A stretch of DNA of 64,000 bases from Chrysoperla carnea (Eukaryota > Arthropoda > Insecta > Neuroptera > Chrysopidae), in assembly GCF_905475395.1 (NCBI RefSeq), contig NC_058342.1, forward strand, positions 15,534,640-15,598,639, given 5' to 3'. A model generated the notes under the pieces. That model was not told where the DNA came from and ran no database searches. It worked only from the letters and a program-made list of their open reading frames with translations. Numbering within the stretch: position 1 is the first letter of the stretch; every line of letters starts with the position of its first letter. This document shows, piece after piece, positions 39,313 to 51,839 of this stretch. The position numbers and the translations under genes are program-made.

Positions 39313-41360
39313 TACTCTTCTATAGGCAACTAACTATTAACTAAAACAATACAGAGTTATCGAGAAATAAAATAAGAAACGACCAAAAAAATCCAATGGT
39401 GTCAACAGTCAATTTCCGAAATAAAATAAGTTATAATTATATTTATCATGGGTTATAAAATATATTAATATTAATATTAAACCAGGCCAGACCTTAGTTA
39501 CAAATAAATTTTGTATAAAAAATATTGATCGGATACCGACTTACATTTTTATATGATATGTAAGTTATAATTTGAGTCAATTTTTACTCAAATTGGGTCA
39601 GATCTGTAATTTTCAATTGATCAATCATATAAAATTTCATACGTGAAAACAGTAACCTGATTTATTTTCCCAAATATAGGTAGCTTTATATTAAAAACTT
39701 GGTTTTTATAGGGTTAGTTTTTTATAAAATAGAATTATTTTAAAATTTATGTAGAAATTTATTATTTATTTATTTAAATTTATATGTAAGAGTAGATTAT
39801 TCGATCGGATGTCGACTTACATTTTAATGTAAGTTATGATTTTAAATCAGACCAGATAAAAATTTTGCATTTTGCACAAAATACATTCAAAAAGTCCATA
39901 AAGTTTCCATAATGTCAAAATTTAGGTAGCTTTATATACATGTTTTCTTCTCGACGCCAGATGTCAGCAATAGGAAAAAAACATGGCCGCGCCCATATGA
40001 ACAAGAAATTCGTTACCCCTTAATAACAAAAATAACAAGACACATGACTGAAGCTATAAACGATTCATCTGAAAAAAAAATTCACTAATGAATATGTGCA
40101 GGAAGTGTTTCAATGGTTAGTTGATTACCTTTTAGTAGAGTCCAAAGAATTTCTTCATGCAGCGAATAACCCTGGGAATAAAGAAGCTGATAAATCTAGA
40201 ATACAAAATCTAGAACAAAATTCAAAGATAGAAAACAAGTGACAAATTAATCAAATATATATTTAGAACACCCACTAGAAAACAACAATTATACTACATT
40301 ATCAAATCACATTGTTGATTATGATAATCTGCTCTAGGTTGCAAGGGGTGCCAAAATGCCGAAAAATAACTTCGCAAGTGTTGAATATTGAAATACAAGT
40401 TAATTTTTGAAAAAAAGGCGCCGAAAAACGATCTTGCTCTACGTTGATTTGTAGGTGGAGCCGGAGCTGTTGGCAATTATTTAATTAACAATCAACAGTT
40501 AATTCTATGAAAAATCAAGATAATTATTCTAGAGACTTGGATGCACAACTGTGTTTATCTTCTTTAACTCTGCAAAAGCGCTCATTTTTACAAAATACAG
40601 AAAAAATATTCCGTGAAGAACATATGAAACCACCTCATTTGTATCAACACTACAATCATGGAAAAACGTTCGACTTAAAAATACAATAACAATTCCCAAC
40701 TGAAACAGGTGGGAAAATGACAATCAAGGAAAAAATCGAATAATTAAAAGTCGATTTTTCTTTTTTCAATAATAAATCCATTTGTGAAAGAAAAAAGACA
40801 TTGCGAAAGATAAAATAAATCGGCAGCGAATCAAAAAATCGATTTTTAATTGATCAATTTTTTAGGTAATATTAAATTAAAATCGAATAGAAACTAACCG
40901 AATCTAATAAGAAACTAATCGAAATCTTAAAAGGAGTATGTAAATTGATTTCTAAATTTCTTTGCCTTATAAATGTACGAGAGGATTTTAATAAAACATC
41001 CAACTGTTTTACTTACCCTTCTTCTTAAAATAATTTTCTAAATGTGAAAAGTTACTTTGAAAAAGCAAATTGTTGATCATTTTTCAAAAAGTCAATTATT
41101 AAGACATATAGATGAATCATTTTAGACAAAAAAGTATAAAATAAGGATTTTTTTTGTACCTCAACCTATTGGGCCAGTTTTAAAAAAATGTTCTGGAAAT
41201 AGATATGGATTAAAATCTACATCACTTGGTGCCGCTAGAAAGTTTGGCCATTGCTATTGGCCAAATAAACCAATTATTGGAATCCGCATCTGGGGTGATT
41301 TTTGAAAATTTAAAAAATTTATCATAATAATCGAAAAAAAAAAAATGTATACGGAGGTTT
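39313..41360. other. Mostly featureless; diverged short repeats and a possible coding scrap
   Basis: 39529-39590 and 39798-39860 share GATCGGAT and CGACTTACATTTT. At about 40090-40240 an open stretch reads EYVQEVFQWLVDYLLVESKEF and on to a stop. It looks coding in character, but I cannot place it. Nothing else supported. Confidence 0.35.
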
Positions 41361-41364
41361 TCGG

Positions 41365-42020
41365 GGTCATTGAAAACGATTTCGAAGCAGAATTTCGATA
41401 TACTTCCCCTTTCCTGGTATAATTCGCCCTCGCAGGTATAAAACAGCAATATTATGCACATATTCTACAAAATGAACTAGAAAAGTACACCCGGGGATTT
41501 TAAGGATCTCTGATCACGATTCCGAGGCCAAAATTCCAATATATTATCGCCTCTAGGAGTAAATCACTCCCTGCTGGTCCAGTTAGTCGAAACATGTAAA
41601 TATTCGACAAATGGACCCAAAATGTATATTCAAGGGTTTTTGAGGTCATCGACTGCGATTCCGACGTCAGAATTTCGATATACTCCTCCTTCCTCCTGGA
41701 ATATTTTACCCTCTGCTGGTCCAAAACAGCAATATTCTGTAAATATTCAATAAAATTGGCCAAAACAGTATGGTCGTGAGTTTTTGGGGACGCTGAATAC
41801 GATTTCGAAGTGAGAATTTTGATATGCACCCCCTCCCTCTGACATAATTCATATTTTTGTCGAATATTTACAGTTGCTGTTTTTGACAAGCGGGGGCGAA
41901 TTGCTGCAGAAGAGGGGGAGTATATCTGACTCCAGAACTATTATCAGTGACTTCAAAAACAATCGAGAAAACTTTTTTGGCCCATTTTGTTGAATATTTA
42001 CGGAATATTGCTATTTTGAG
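41365..42020. repeat. Diverged ~143-bp tandem array with an inverted last unit
   Basis: Successive units begin CGATTTCGAAGCAGAATTTC (41369), CGATTCCGAGGCCAAAATTC (41517), CGATTCCGACGTCAGAATTT (41660) and CGATTTCGAAGTGAGAATTT (41801). Each includes CAGCAATATT.TG.A.ATATTC. After about 41890 the unit runs reversed (GAATATTTACGGAATATTGC). Non-coding. Confidence 0.65.
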
Positions 42021-42179
42021 CCAGCGGGGTGAATTACTCTTCAAGGAATTAGTAAATCGATATCCTATTTTTATTATAATTTTAGGTTATCTTGACATTA
42101 GGTATATCTCGGGCTCTTCGATGTTAATAAATCTATAAGCCCAAAAGACAAAATGTAGAAGATCTTGGCAACCGGTAAT

Positions 42180-42430
42180 TAAATTATATCACATTAGTAT
42201 CATTTTTAATTTTTTATAAAAAATAACAATTTTATTCAAAATATCATAATTTAAAAAAAGTTGTACAGAATTTATATTAAATTATATCAAATTAGTTAAC
42301 AATTCTATTCAAAATATCTTAATTAAATCAAAGTTGTATAAAATTTATATTAAATTAATTTCATTTTTAATTTTTAATAAAAAATAACAATTTTATTCAA
42401 AATAGTTAATTTTTTAATATCAAATTTTCA
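42180..42430. repeat. Degenerate AT-rich ~110-bp tandem repeat
   Basis: Three units share AACAATT.TATTCAAAATA and TATATTAAATTA. Confidence 0.55.
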
Positions 42431-43220
42431 TCAAAATAACGATTTTTTTTAAGAATTGTACCAAAAAAGCGGCAAGGCTTGGCAAAAATTAGCTGAAGGA
42501 CAAAAAACGTTTAGTTCAAAATATAATACCCAATAAATTTTTTCTATTTTCATGATTTTTTAGCACGATTGGTTTTACGAACTTGAAGTGAACTTGTATT
42601 ATGACACTTTCTGTCCAAACTGACAAATCCAATTGGAATTGTTTGTTTTTTACTGAAAAATGTTAACTGCTGAGCTTTGTTCATTTAATCCTTGATTTAA
42701 ACCTGCGCTTACTTTGTAAACATGCATTAATTAGTTCGCAAAAATTTTCATTTCAGATTTTGATAAAATTCGTTATATAAGCAAATGTTTCAGGGGATAA
42801 AGCTATGATCAGATTTCAGCTGATATTTCGGAAACTATTCATTTCATCGTTAAATTTTCCAAGATTACAATATTTAAAAAAAATTCCCAAAAATTAAAAA
42901 AAAATTCATTTCCGTTTAAAAAAAAATTCATTAAATAAAAAAATGACCCCAAAAATCAAACAAATTTTCCATAGTTCATATCTCAAAATAAAAATATGGA
43001 AAAAAAAAACAATCAAATTACCCTGTTAACAAAATATAGACGGTGCCACATGACGAACTGTTAAAATAAATAAACTATCCTCTAAAATCAACATTGGTGT
43101 GACTTAAGTGCGTAAATGAAGGGGTAATTTCCGAACAATCAAATTTAGTGAACAAAATGACTTTATTATAAAAGATCTTACCTACAAATTCTTGGGTAAA
43201 ATTTCGAAGACCGATAATTA
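42431..43220. other. Intergenic, nothing recognised
   Basis: A-rich sequence, no supported feature. Confidence 0.4.
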
Positions 43221-43226
43221 TTTATA

Positions 43227-43793
43227 TTAAATCATCATCATCCGTTTCCAAACACTGATTTTCCAACGGATTTTCAGGAGTAGATGTTATCGAAAGAAGT
43301 GATATTTCAGCACCATTATTAATAAGTTCTGTAAATACACGTCCCTTCAGTGATTTTTACAGTCATCTGATTGCCGTAATTTCGCTATATTTACTGTCTG
43401 TTTTGGTGAACATTGTCGTGGTCTGGACCGTGGAATACTTGGTACAAAACCTAGCGTAAAACTGTTCCATGTTAATTCTGTTCCTGCTCGATTTTCAAAA
43501 GTAGAACTTCTTTTTAAACGAGTACCTTGTGGGCAAATAAATCTTCGACTTGTTCGAATTTCGTAGCACTCCCGTGAAGTTAAATTGTGCAACTGTGAGT
43601 TGACACTGCGTGAGCTGTTACAGCTGTCGAGTGGCTTCATTTCAATCATTCTTTGGACAGTTTTATATTCATTAAACTTATGGAATTTTTTATTAATTTC
43701 AATCAAATTGTTTTTGTTTAATTTGTTTTGTGTTATTTCGCCATTTATACAAACGAGAGCGGATGCGGAAGCCACAACGGAATAAGGAGCCAA
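43227..43793 (-). CDS. Unidentified gene, ~190 aa with one apparent frameshift
   Basis: The main frame (43347-43793) starts MAPYSVVASASALVCINGEI and includes SRECYEIRTSRRFICPQGTRL, LKRSSTFENRAG and LGFVPSIPRSRPRQ, a Ser/Arg/Pro-rich, non-membrane protein. It stops at 43347. One base over, an equally gene-like frame (LKGRVFTELINNGAEISLLSI ... ETDDDDLI, TAA near 43227) continues through a TGTAAAAATCA run, suggesting a single indel, a tiny intron or a sequencing error. Composition (balanced codons, few homopolymers) differs from the flanks, which argues for a real host gene. I do not recognise the family with confidence. Confidence 0.55.
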
Positions 43794-43955
43794 AGATTTA
43801 TTACTCTTCCTCTATTTTCTAGGCTATTTCTTCGAATAAGCACGTTTTTATTATTTTTTAAGTTTAAATTTTGGTTATAGTTAAGAAATGTTGCTATTTT
43901 ATTAATTTATCCGGTTAATCACAGACCTCCTATATTTTATTAAATTATTTATAGA

Positions 43956-44480
43956 CCATGGAGGTTATAAAGAAGGAGAACGATCGCTATAGAAAATATT
44001 GTCCCCGAAATATGGACAAAATAAGTGAGGCGCTGGGATCGCTAAGTTGTCTCATAGGGCTTTTCATTTTGAAATCACGATTCACTTTTGTTTCGTACTA
44101 AATGATTTATAACTAATGTGATAAAATGCATAACAAATATCTTCTATCTTAGTCCTACTTATTGCTGTCAGTACGAAAAAATAAACTCTGCACTTGCGCA
44201 TGTGACATGATGAAAAGGTCTATTAAAAGCGGACTGTTGTGCGCTAATTTCAAATGATCTATCAACGTTTAATATACGTGTATATAATTCCATGCAAAGG
44301 GAAAAAAAGTAATAATGAAATTATTATTAATTATTATTATTTACTAATGAATAAATTATAAATTATCTATTCTACTTTATAAATTTATCTATACTACTTG
44401 AATGGTACTAACTTCATCTACTTGTACTCATAAACAGCTAACTTCGCAGATACTACTTACCGACGACAGCGCGGCTATTT
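43956..44480 (+). mobile_element. Interrupted CATG MITE copy
   Basis: Starts CATGGAGGTTATAAAGAAGG and keeps family segments TGAGGCGCTGGGATCGC, AGCGGACTGTTGTGCGC (44227) and CTTCATCTACTTGTACTC (44414). Foreign stretches at 44044-44225 and 44265-44405 break it. No right end is found. Confidence 0.65.
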
Positions 44481-44699
44481 ATTTTTTTACATTAAACACG
44501 TTAATAAGGTTATGTAACAAGTTATGGACAGAGGGGGGTCAGTCCCAAATTGTTACGATGGGGCAGGGGGGGGGGCAAAAAAATTGCCAAAAAAACGTTA
44601 CGTAATAATTGAACGCTCCCTTGTGGGTAGTTCACATTTAAAAAATAAGCTAGTGTAGCGCCACTTTCTCATAAATTGACATTCGGGCTTCCGTAAGTA

Positions 44700-45470
44700 T
44701 CCGCTTCTAGAAAAGCTTGACTGAGTTACTTGTTGAAATATCCTATAAAGACAGTTTCGAATGCCAAATAATGTATTATTTTATAAATTAGATAAGTTTA
44801 TAAAACGCAGACCGGCCGGCCAGTAGCTTTTCGAAATTTCGATAAATTTTCCACCCCCCCTTCATTTGAAAGGTTTGGTATGAAATAAGAATCAAAAGAG
44901 TAGTTATTTGAAGCTACCTACAAATTTTAAACCTTCTATCTTGTATAGTTTTTGCGCCCTCGCGGATAAACAAAGATCTTTATAAAAAAATGTTTCAAAC
45001 AAAAGCTGTTAATTTTTTCTATCATTTATATATGAAATATATCAAGGTATACCAACTTGAGCCCCATGTTCGTAGCGCTTGAAAATATTGATGCTACCTA
45101 CCAAAATTTGGTAAAGGTGTTCATAAAATCACTTAATTAGTCTATTTCCGATTCTACGCCCGTCTGCCATCACGTTAACTGAAAAACAAAAAAACATACC
45201 AAGCTCAAATTTTTATAGCGGACTCATGACATAAAAGGCGAGTTTAAGTTCGTAAATGTGTAACATCTAGGTTAATTGGGTCTTGGGTACGTAGGACTCA
45301 TCTTGTAAATCGTTAGAGAGGGAACAAAAGTTAAATACATAATATAGTTAAATCAATAAGAAATGTTCCATATAAAAAAATAAACAACTTTTCTTTGACA
45401 GATTTTTACGTAAACATTTCTGTTTACCCGCGAGGGCGCAAACTAGGTTAGAACATTATACATGTATTGC
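44700..45470 (+). repeat. Dispersed repeat (ACCATGTATATATG family), copy 2
   Basis: It matches 61131-61560 in the same orientation: TGAAATATATCAAGGTATACC, ATATTGATGCTACC, CACTTAATTAGTCTATTTCCG, AATTGGGTCTTGGGTACGTAGG, and TTTACCCGCGAGGGCG at 45422. Its left part (44715-44750, TGACTGAGTTACTTGTTGAAATA) is a rearranged end. Confidence 0.65.
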
Positions 45471-45481
45471 ATTGTATCAAG

Positions 45482-45713
45482 CATGGAGGTTAGAGAGAAG
45501 GAGAACGATCGCTACGCGCTAAAACATTTGGGCGCCTGTCCCTGAAAATTCGTCGGTAAGTAGTATATGCGAAGTTAGCTGTTTATGAGTAAAAGTAGAT
45601 GAACCCCGCTTTTATTGAGACGACATAGCGATCGCAGCGCCTCACTTATTTTGTCTGTATTTCTGGGACACTATTTCCTACAGCGATTGTTCTCCTTCTC
45701 TCTAACCTCCATG
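45482..45713 (+). mobile_element. CATG MITE, complete, 232 bp
   Basis: Ends CATGGAGGTTAGAGAGAAGG ... CCTTCTCTCTAACCTCCATG, flanked by exact GTATCAAG (45474-45481, 45714-45721). Internally deleted relative to the 321-bp copy. Confidence 0.9.
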
Positions 45714-45721
45714 GTATCAAG

Positions 45722-46440
45722 TGTACAAATTGTATGTATGCATGTATTTGTTGTATGAATGTACCTACTTATGTGTTTGTTTATTAATATTTCTACTGAG
45801 GAAGTGAGAAGAACTCTTGATTACTTCGTATGTAAGAGTGACTATCTTTCTTTACTTACATGATGTAAAAAGCAAACGAAAAATATTGAAAGAATTTTAT
45901 ATTTTAGAATTTCAAACATATTCTCAACGAAACGTATAATTTTTAAATCCTGTTTCATACTCTTTCTGAAGTAATGACGAATTCAAGAGCATATAGCATC
46001 GATAAAAAAGATTTGCCTGGAATTTTCAATTCAGATTGTATATGTATTTTATTGTATCAGAACTAACTGAAGAAAATTAGGCCGGCATTTTTTGCCATTG
46101 CCTAAGGGCGGCGCTTTATGCAAATCCAGCCCCGTAATTTATTAAGTTTGTCAAAAAGCATTCTCGATTGTCCAAAAAATGAACTTCGACATATTTTTGT
46201 TAAATTTCATTTCTTTCATTAGCCGGAAACACATGTAGTAAGGAAAGGAGAACTGTTACCTTAATTCCCATTTGAGTTTTTTTAGGTGGGGGGGGAGGGG
46301 TTGCGTTGTAGAATTGCATTAAAAATGATTTAAAAAAAAAAAAATAAAGATCTCGTGTACTAAAATAAAAAAATTTATTTGAATAAATAACTGTAAATAT
46401 AAACATTATAATATTACTTATTTAAACTAAACGAAATTAA
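45722..46440. other. Intergenic, nothing recognised
   Basis: No supported gene. A G-rich tract lies near 46288 and a purine tract near 46330. Confidence 0.4.
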
Positions 46441-48790
46441 AAACCATGGCGAAAAATAATTAAATATGTAAAGCACTTCACACGTTACGGCCTGCAAAAT
46501 TGAAGAAAATTATAAAAAAACAGATATCGAACGACGTACAGTTTTAATTACTTCACTGGCACTTGTTGGGGCAGGCAACTCTCCGGTTTTCGAAGAATAA
46601 TCTTCGAATTATTACCATTTTAATAAAAAAAGGAAAGAAGAATTCAATTTTTAAATATAAATCTAACTTTATGTTAGAGAAACTATTTAAAAAAATGGAT
46701 TTTAAAAATTAATTTTTAGTTTTCTTTTATTAGCTAGGACGCACGCTGGCTCAATTTCGTATCTCGGCGCCCAATTTAATTAAGACAGCCTTATTTAGTA
46801 TACAAATATTTCACTATTTACACCAGGGAACAACCCTTTAAAGTTTTTGATCATTTGAAAATGATTTTATTCCATCGTGTTTTCGTTTATGAACATAAAA
46901 ATGATTTCTTATAAAAATCACATGGAAATGCTTTTTTTCTTCAATGTGGATTCATTTTCACCATCGTTGTGTAATCGTTTATGTACGTATACACAACTTT
47001 TTTGTTTAAATGATTTTCCGCAAATATCACAGGAAAATGGCCTCTCTTTACTGTGCGTTCGTTTATGACAATCTAAATAATACTTGATTTTAAATGATTT
47101 TTCACAAATATCACAAGAAAATGGTTTTTCTCCAGTGTGAGATCGTTTGTGTGTAATTAAGGTGCTTTGCTGAATGAATTTTTTATCGCAAAAATCACAA
47201 GAAAATATTTTTTCTCCAGTATGAGATCGTTTATGTAAATTTAACGCGTGTTGTTGAATAAATGTTTTATCACAAGTATTACATGAAAATGATTTTTCCC
47301 TGCCGTGAATTTGTTTATGATCAACTAAACTACTTTGATAACCAAATGTTTTTTTACAAATATCACATGAAAATGGTTTTTCTCCACCGTGCATTCGTTT
47401 ATGACTAATTAAACTGACTTGTATTTTAAATGTTTTGTTACAAATTTCACAAGAAAATGGTTTTTCTCCAGAGTGAGAGCGTTGATGATCAGATAAATAC
47501 CTTTGAGTTTTAAATTTTTTCTCACAAATATCACAAGAAAATGGTTTTTCATCAGAGTGACTTCTTTTATGCAAATTTAAAGTGCTTTGTTGAGTAAAGG
47601 TTTTATTACAAATATTACAGGAAAACGGTTTTTCTCCAGAATGCGTTCGTTTATGATCAACTAAATACCTTCGAATACTAAATCTCCTTTCACAAATATC
47701 ACATGAATATGGTTTTTCTCCAGAGTGAATTTGTTTATGATAGCCTAAAGTCCTTTTATTACCAAATCTTTTCCCACAAGTATCACATGGAAATGGTCGT
47801 TCTTCACTGTGCGCTCGTTTATGACAATCTAAATTAAACTTGATTTTAAATGATTTTTTACAAATATCACAGGAAAATGGTTTTTCTCCACTATGATTCC
47901 GTTTATGTAAAGTTAAGCTACTTTGCTGATTAAATGTTTTATTACAAATTTCACAAGAAAATGGTTTTTCTTTACTGTGCATTCGTGTATGTACAATTAA
48001 ATTGCTTTTATGCCGAAATGATTTTTCGCAAATTTCACATGAAAATCGTTTTTCTCCAGAATGGATTCGTTTATGTACAATTAAAGAGCTTGACTGAGCA
48101 AATGTTTTATCACAAATTTCACATGAAAATGCTTTTTCTTCAGAATGAATTCGTTTATGTTTAATTAAAGTGCTTCGCATAGTAAATGTTTTCTTACAAA
48201 TATCACATGTAAATGGTTTCTCTCCAGTGTGCGTTCGTATATGACAAATTAAACTGACTTTTTGAGAAAATGTTTTTTTACAAATTTCACAAGAAAATGG
48301 TTTTTCTCCAGAGTGAGTGCGTTTATGATCAGATAAATACCTTTGAGTCTTAAATTTTTTCTCACAAATATCACATGAAAATGGTTTTCCTTCTGCTATA
48401 ACTTGTTGTGATTCTAAAACACTTACATCGAATATTTCGTCTTTTATAATAAATTCTGTATTTAATTCGTTTTCACAATTAATTGTAGACAAATTTTCTT
48501 GCTTCACAAAAATTATTTCAGGATTCACACTAACATCTAATTCTTCTAATATTTCATTTTTAACTCGTCCTTGTTCGATTGTAACACTGTCTTCTTGAAT
48601 TTCATTTTTAATTTTTCCATCTTCTATTTTAACATTTTCATCTAATATTTCTTCTTTAACATCCACTAATTCTGTATTTACTTGTTTTTCAACTTTTATA
48701 TTTTCTTTGTTGACAAATAAATGCTTATTTACATCATTAAATGAATTATTTGCCATTTTATTTCCAATTTAATTAATTATTATAAACAAT
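46440..48790 (-). repeat. Inverted segmental duplication, arm 2
   Basis: Homologous to 13860-16450 on the opposite strand. The MITE of arm 1 is absent here, and its AATAAA reads AATAAG. Confidence 0.88.
46918..48756 (-). CDS. C2H2 zinc-finger protein D, 612 aa
   Basis: Starts MANNSFNDVNKHLFVNKENI, the same leader as gene B with about ten substitutions over 125 residues (acidic, VKEEI/IKNEI motifs). Seventeen consecutive C2H2 fingers with SGEKPFSC linkers run from about residue 127 to the C-terminus ([15 protein letters not shown]). All fingers keep both Cys and both His. It is a likely nuclear DNA-binding protein. Finger order differs from B, consistent with unequal exchange within the array. 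The family AATAAA is degraded to AATAAG at about 46787-46792 on the minus strand, so its 3' processing may differ. Confidence 0.93.
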   Translation of the reverse strand: MANNSFNDVNKHLFVNKENIKVEKQVNTELVDVKEEILDENVKIEDGKIKNEIQEDSVTIEQGRVKNEILEELDVSVNPEIIFVKQENLSTINCENELNTEFIIKDEIFDVSVLESQQVIAEGKPFSCDICEKKFKTQRYLSDHKRTHSGEKPFSCEICKKTFSQKVSLICHIRTHTGEKPFTCDICKKTFTMRSTLIKHKRIHSEEKAFSCEICDKTFAQSSSLIVHKRIHSGEKRFSCEICEKSFRHKSNLIVHTRMHSKEKPFSCEICNKTFNQQSSLTLHKRNHSGEKPFSCDICKKSFKIKFNLDCHKRAHSEERPFPCDTCGKRFGNKRTLGYHKQIHSGEKPYSCDICERRFSIRRYLVDHKRTHSGEKPFSCNICNKTFTQQSTLNLHKRSHSDEKPFSCDICEKKFKTQRYLSDHQRSHSGEKPFSCEICNKTFKIQVSLISHKRMHGGEKPFSCDICKKTFGYQSSLVDHKQIHGREKSFSCNTCDKTFIQQHALNLHKRSHTGEKIFSCDFCDKKFIQQSTLITHKRSHTGEKPFSCDICEKSFKIKYYLDCHKRTHSKERPFSCDICGKSFKQKSCVYVHKRLHNDGENESTLKKKSISM

Positions 48791-49165
48791 TATTTATAAA
48801 CAATATAAGTGCTGGTAAAAATGATTCAATTTTGACATTTTTATTGCCTGTGAATATTATTCTTCCATATACACACATATATATGGATTGTTCGGTATTT
48901 GAGCTCTACATACATGGGTAAGATCGTTCGCCATGTTTAGACATGGTCAAATAGTCAAGAGAGTATGTGCCGATATGTATTGCGAAAACTGTTCAGTAAT
49001 ACTGGTGAGAAATTCGTTCCGATATATCTGCCAGTACATTGCCACAGTACCTTAGGAGAATTAATGACTTATAAAACGTCATATCATCACCGCTTTTAAA
49101 TCGAGACCACTGACAGTAATGGCGTTTTAGAGATAAGATTTTACAGGTTATATAAGATAGAAGCG
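48791..49165. other. Upstream flank of gene D, nothing recognised
   Basis: No clear TATA or repeat seen. Confidence 0.4.
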
Positions 49166-49310
49166 TAATATCATAGGAAACGCAATAAGTGAATTATTGA
49201 CCGTTAAAAAAGATGCCGAAAAAGGGTCCTTTTTGACTCTGTGTCTCGCAGCCTAGCAACGCGCGAATATTTTGAATTATTGTATAAACGCGTACATACA
49301 AAAACCTGTC
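49166..49310 (+). repeat. Dispersed repeat also found reversed at 58975-59140
   Basis: Shared order: AGGAAACGCAATAA, GAATTATTGACCGTTAAAAAAGA, CTCGCAGCCTA and AATATTTTGAATTATTGTATAAACGCGT. Non-coding. Confidence 0.7.
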
Positions 49311-50165
49311 AAATTCAATTTACTGCATATGATTTTCATTGAAATCTGTAGCAATTAATTGGAATAACGTTTTTTGAATGTTTTCGTTCTTCGAAACAAG
49401 AAAATTTTCAAAATATTAATATACTTAACCTAAAATATCACAAAGCCAAAATAAATTGACACATCATTGAAAATAGACCTTTTCATCGATTTGCTATTAT
49501 TTTGGGCAGTTGTCAAAAAACCATTCAGCCTATGAAAGTTAAATATATTTTATCTTTTTCAAGCAGCGCTTTTTGAGAAGGATAGAAAATATAAGATATG
49601 TTGTTACTTGATTGAAAACAGTCCGAAACAAAAGAGAATCATTTTGTAAATGAAAAGTCCTTTACATGTTTGTATATACTAATCTAGAGACGAAGATAGA
49701 AGATACATTCGTACTTTTTTCAGGTAACTCTCTCTATAACGATCAACCATTTGGGTGGATACATTACGGTTCTATGTTATTACTTCTATAGGTAAGATAC
49801 ATGATACTCTCAGTGCTTTGATCCGTGATTAAGTTAAGCAGCACCATTTTTTAACAGTTCGCGCCAAAAAGATGTTGCGGCACAAATATAACATTTTAAA
49901 TACATAAAAATTTATATATTTTAATAGGTCTAGAGAGTAAAAGTAAAGAAAATGTCAGATTTCATTTTCATAACAGCAGACCGATCGGCTTCATCTCGGG
50001 CAACAAACATGATCTCTGAGACATTCTTTACATTGCTCCCATGATGTGTATACTATTTTTCTACTCGACGAAGGCGGAAAGGACTTGGAACATTATATAT
50101 GTATCATATTCGATGGGACTTTCCACCCAGTGGGGAGGGGAAACTTTTTTACTAATCTTTTCTCT
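49311..50165. other. Intergenic, nothing recognised
   Basis: No supported gene or repeat. Confidence 0.4.
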
Positions 50166-50166
50166 G

Positions 50167-50169
<3 letters not shown>

Positions 50170-50235
<66 letters not shown>

Positions 50236-50490
50236 TAGAACCACGATAAGTTAAAGTCCAAGGGAAAGACAAAATATTTTAAGTTATAGAGGTCTTAAGT
50301 TATCAAGGGTCTATGTTAGGTAAAGGTTAATATAGAGGTATGTACATGTTTCTATGTAGTTACTGAGGGCCTATACAGAGATTATTTATTTAAGTTATAG
50401 AGGTTTTGGGCTCTGATGGGAAGGGAACATAGTATTTTTTGACGTAACAGAGGTTTTTATGTTACCGAGGTTTAAGTTATCGAGGTTCTA

Positions 50491-50558
<68 letters not shown>
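50170..50558. repeat. (AT)n microsatellite, split in two
   Basis: About 60 bp of AT repeats at 50170-50232 and another ~65 bp at 50494-50558, separated by a MITE. Confidence 0.9.
50233..50493. mobile_element. Pogo-like MITE inside the AT microsatellite
   Basis: Ends GAGTAGAACCACGATAAGTT ... AAGTTATCGAGGTTCTACTG match the insect pogo/Tc1-type CAGTAGAACCTCGATAACT end. The target is TA, so the exact duplication is hidden in the AT run. 261 bp, non-coding, with internal TTAAGTTAT repeats. Confidence 0.75.
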
Positions 50559-50559
<1 letters not shown>

Positions 50560-50560
<1 letters not shown>

Positions 50561-51830
50561 AGACATTTTAAATGGTTCTTATATTAGTGATAAAATTTGT
50601 GTCTTTTTAACTCAAAAAATACCGATCATCCAGATACTTCTCTTTGATTGAACAATATATTGATCGTCTGAGGAGTACATTGAAACAAGAATACTCACGG
50701 AAAAAAATGTAGAAAATTGAAACAATTTAATTTATACTGAAGATCCGTCAATATACTTGGCGGAGGCATGATTACCCAAAACTTCGCTCTTTTATTCAGC
50801 GGATGCTGCCTCTATTCAATTACTATCATTATTTAAGTATTCAGATCCCATGATAATCATAATTGTAGGTTCCTATTTAACCATGAAGAGGTATAAGGAT
50901 GAAGTTTTGTTGTATAAGCATGAATGACTTCGAGCTGAGACATAGTTATTGAAATAAATACCACGAATCACGATATTCGAAATAAGATTATATATTAAGA
51001 AATTCTATATAAAAAATACAACAGACTTACATTTCGCTAAAAATAGATACATCGATTGCAACGCATTCATTGCTAGTAGCTAAATTTATTCATATAACAC
51101 ATTAAAAACGTTTTTCACAAAAATAAATATGCAAAACATTACCAACAATTACAGTATCGATTTACAAAAATTAAAATACAAAAATTATCACAAATTTGAA
51201 GAAATGAATTTCTCAAGACCACCAAACTTTTTGTAAACATTTCACAACAAATTATTTAGTGGATTTTAATTTTATTTTGATAATTAATGTTATAATTACT
51301 TAGGTAAATTTAATCCAAATATACTGAAATTTGACATGTACAATCTAAATATACTGAACCAAAATACGGAAGGAAAAATTTTTTTAAAGCTGTATCTCGG
51401 TGAAAAATCATCGAATTGGGAACCGCAAAAGCTCGTTTAAAAACTGAATACTTTCTAGTTTCGGAATCTATGGCTCAAAAATGTTATTCCTAAATTTCAT
51501 ATGAAGTTAGGAATCGTAAAAAAACTTTGATAATTATTTTTCAACGAACTTTCAAGAAATTGACACTTCTGTATTTAAAATCTTGTATCTTTTGAAATGA
51601 CCAACGCACTGAAATTTTTAAAATCTTATTCGAAAACTTAAACTTCCTTCTTTTAAGCTCTAGCATATTGTTTTATAAAAACTCGTATATTTCTCACACT
51701 TTTCGTATTTAAAACATATGAAGAAACCGAATTTGTCCCTATTTTAAGAGTTTTTTCATCTGGCTGCCATTTTATCAAAAAGGGATTAACTAAAATCTCA
51801 TCATAGAGAATGAAGATAAATGTAATGGCG
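50560..51830. other. Intergenic, nothing recognised
   Basis: AT-rich, no supported gene. Confidence 0.4.
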
Positions 51831-51839
51831 TACAAGAAT

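Noticed and set aside
50046-50261. Open frames of repeating Ile-Tyr
   Set aside because: Translation of the AT microsatellite, not a protein.
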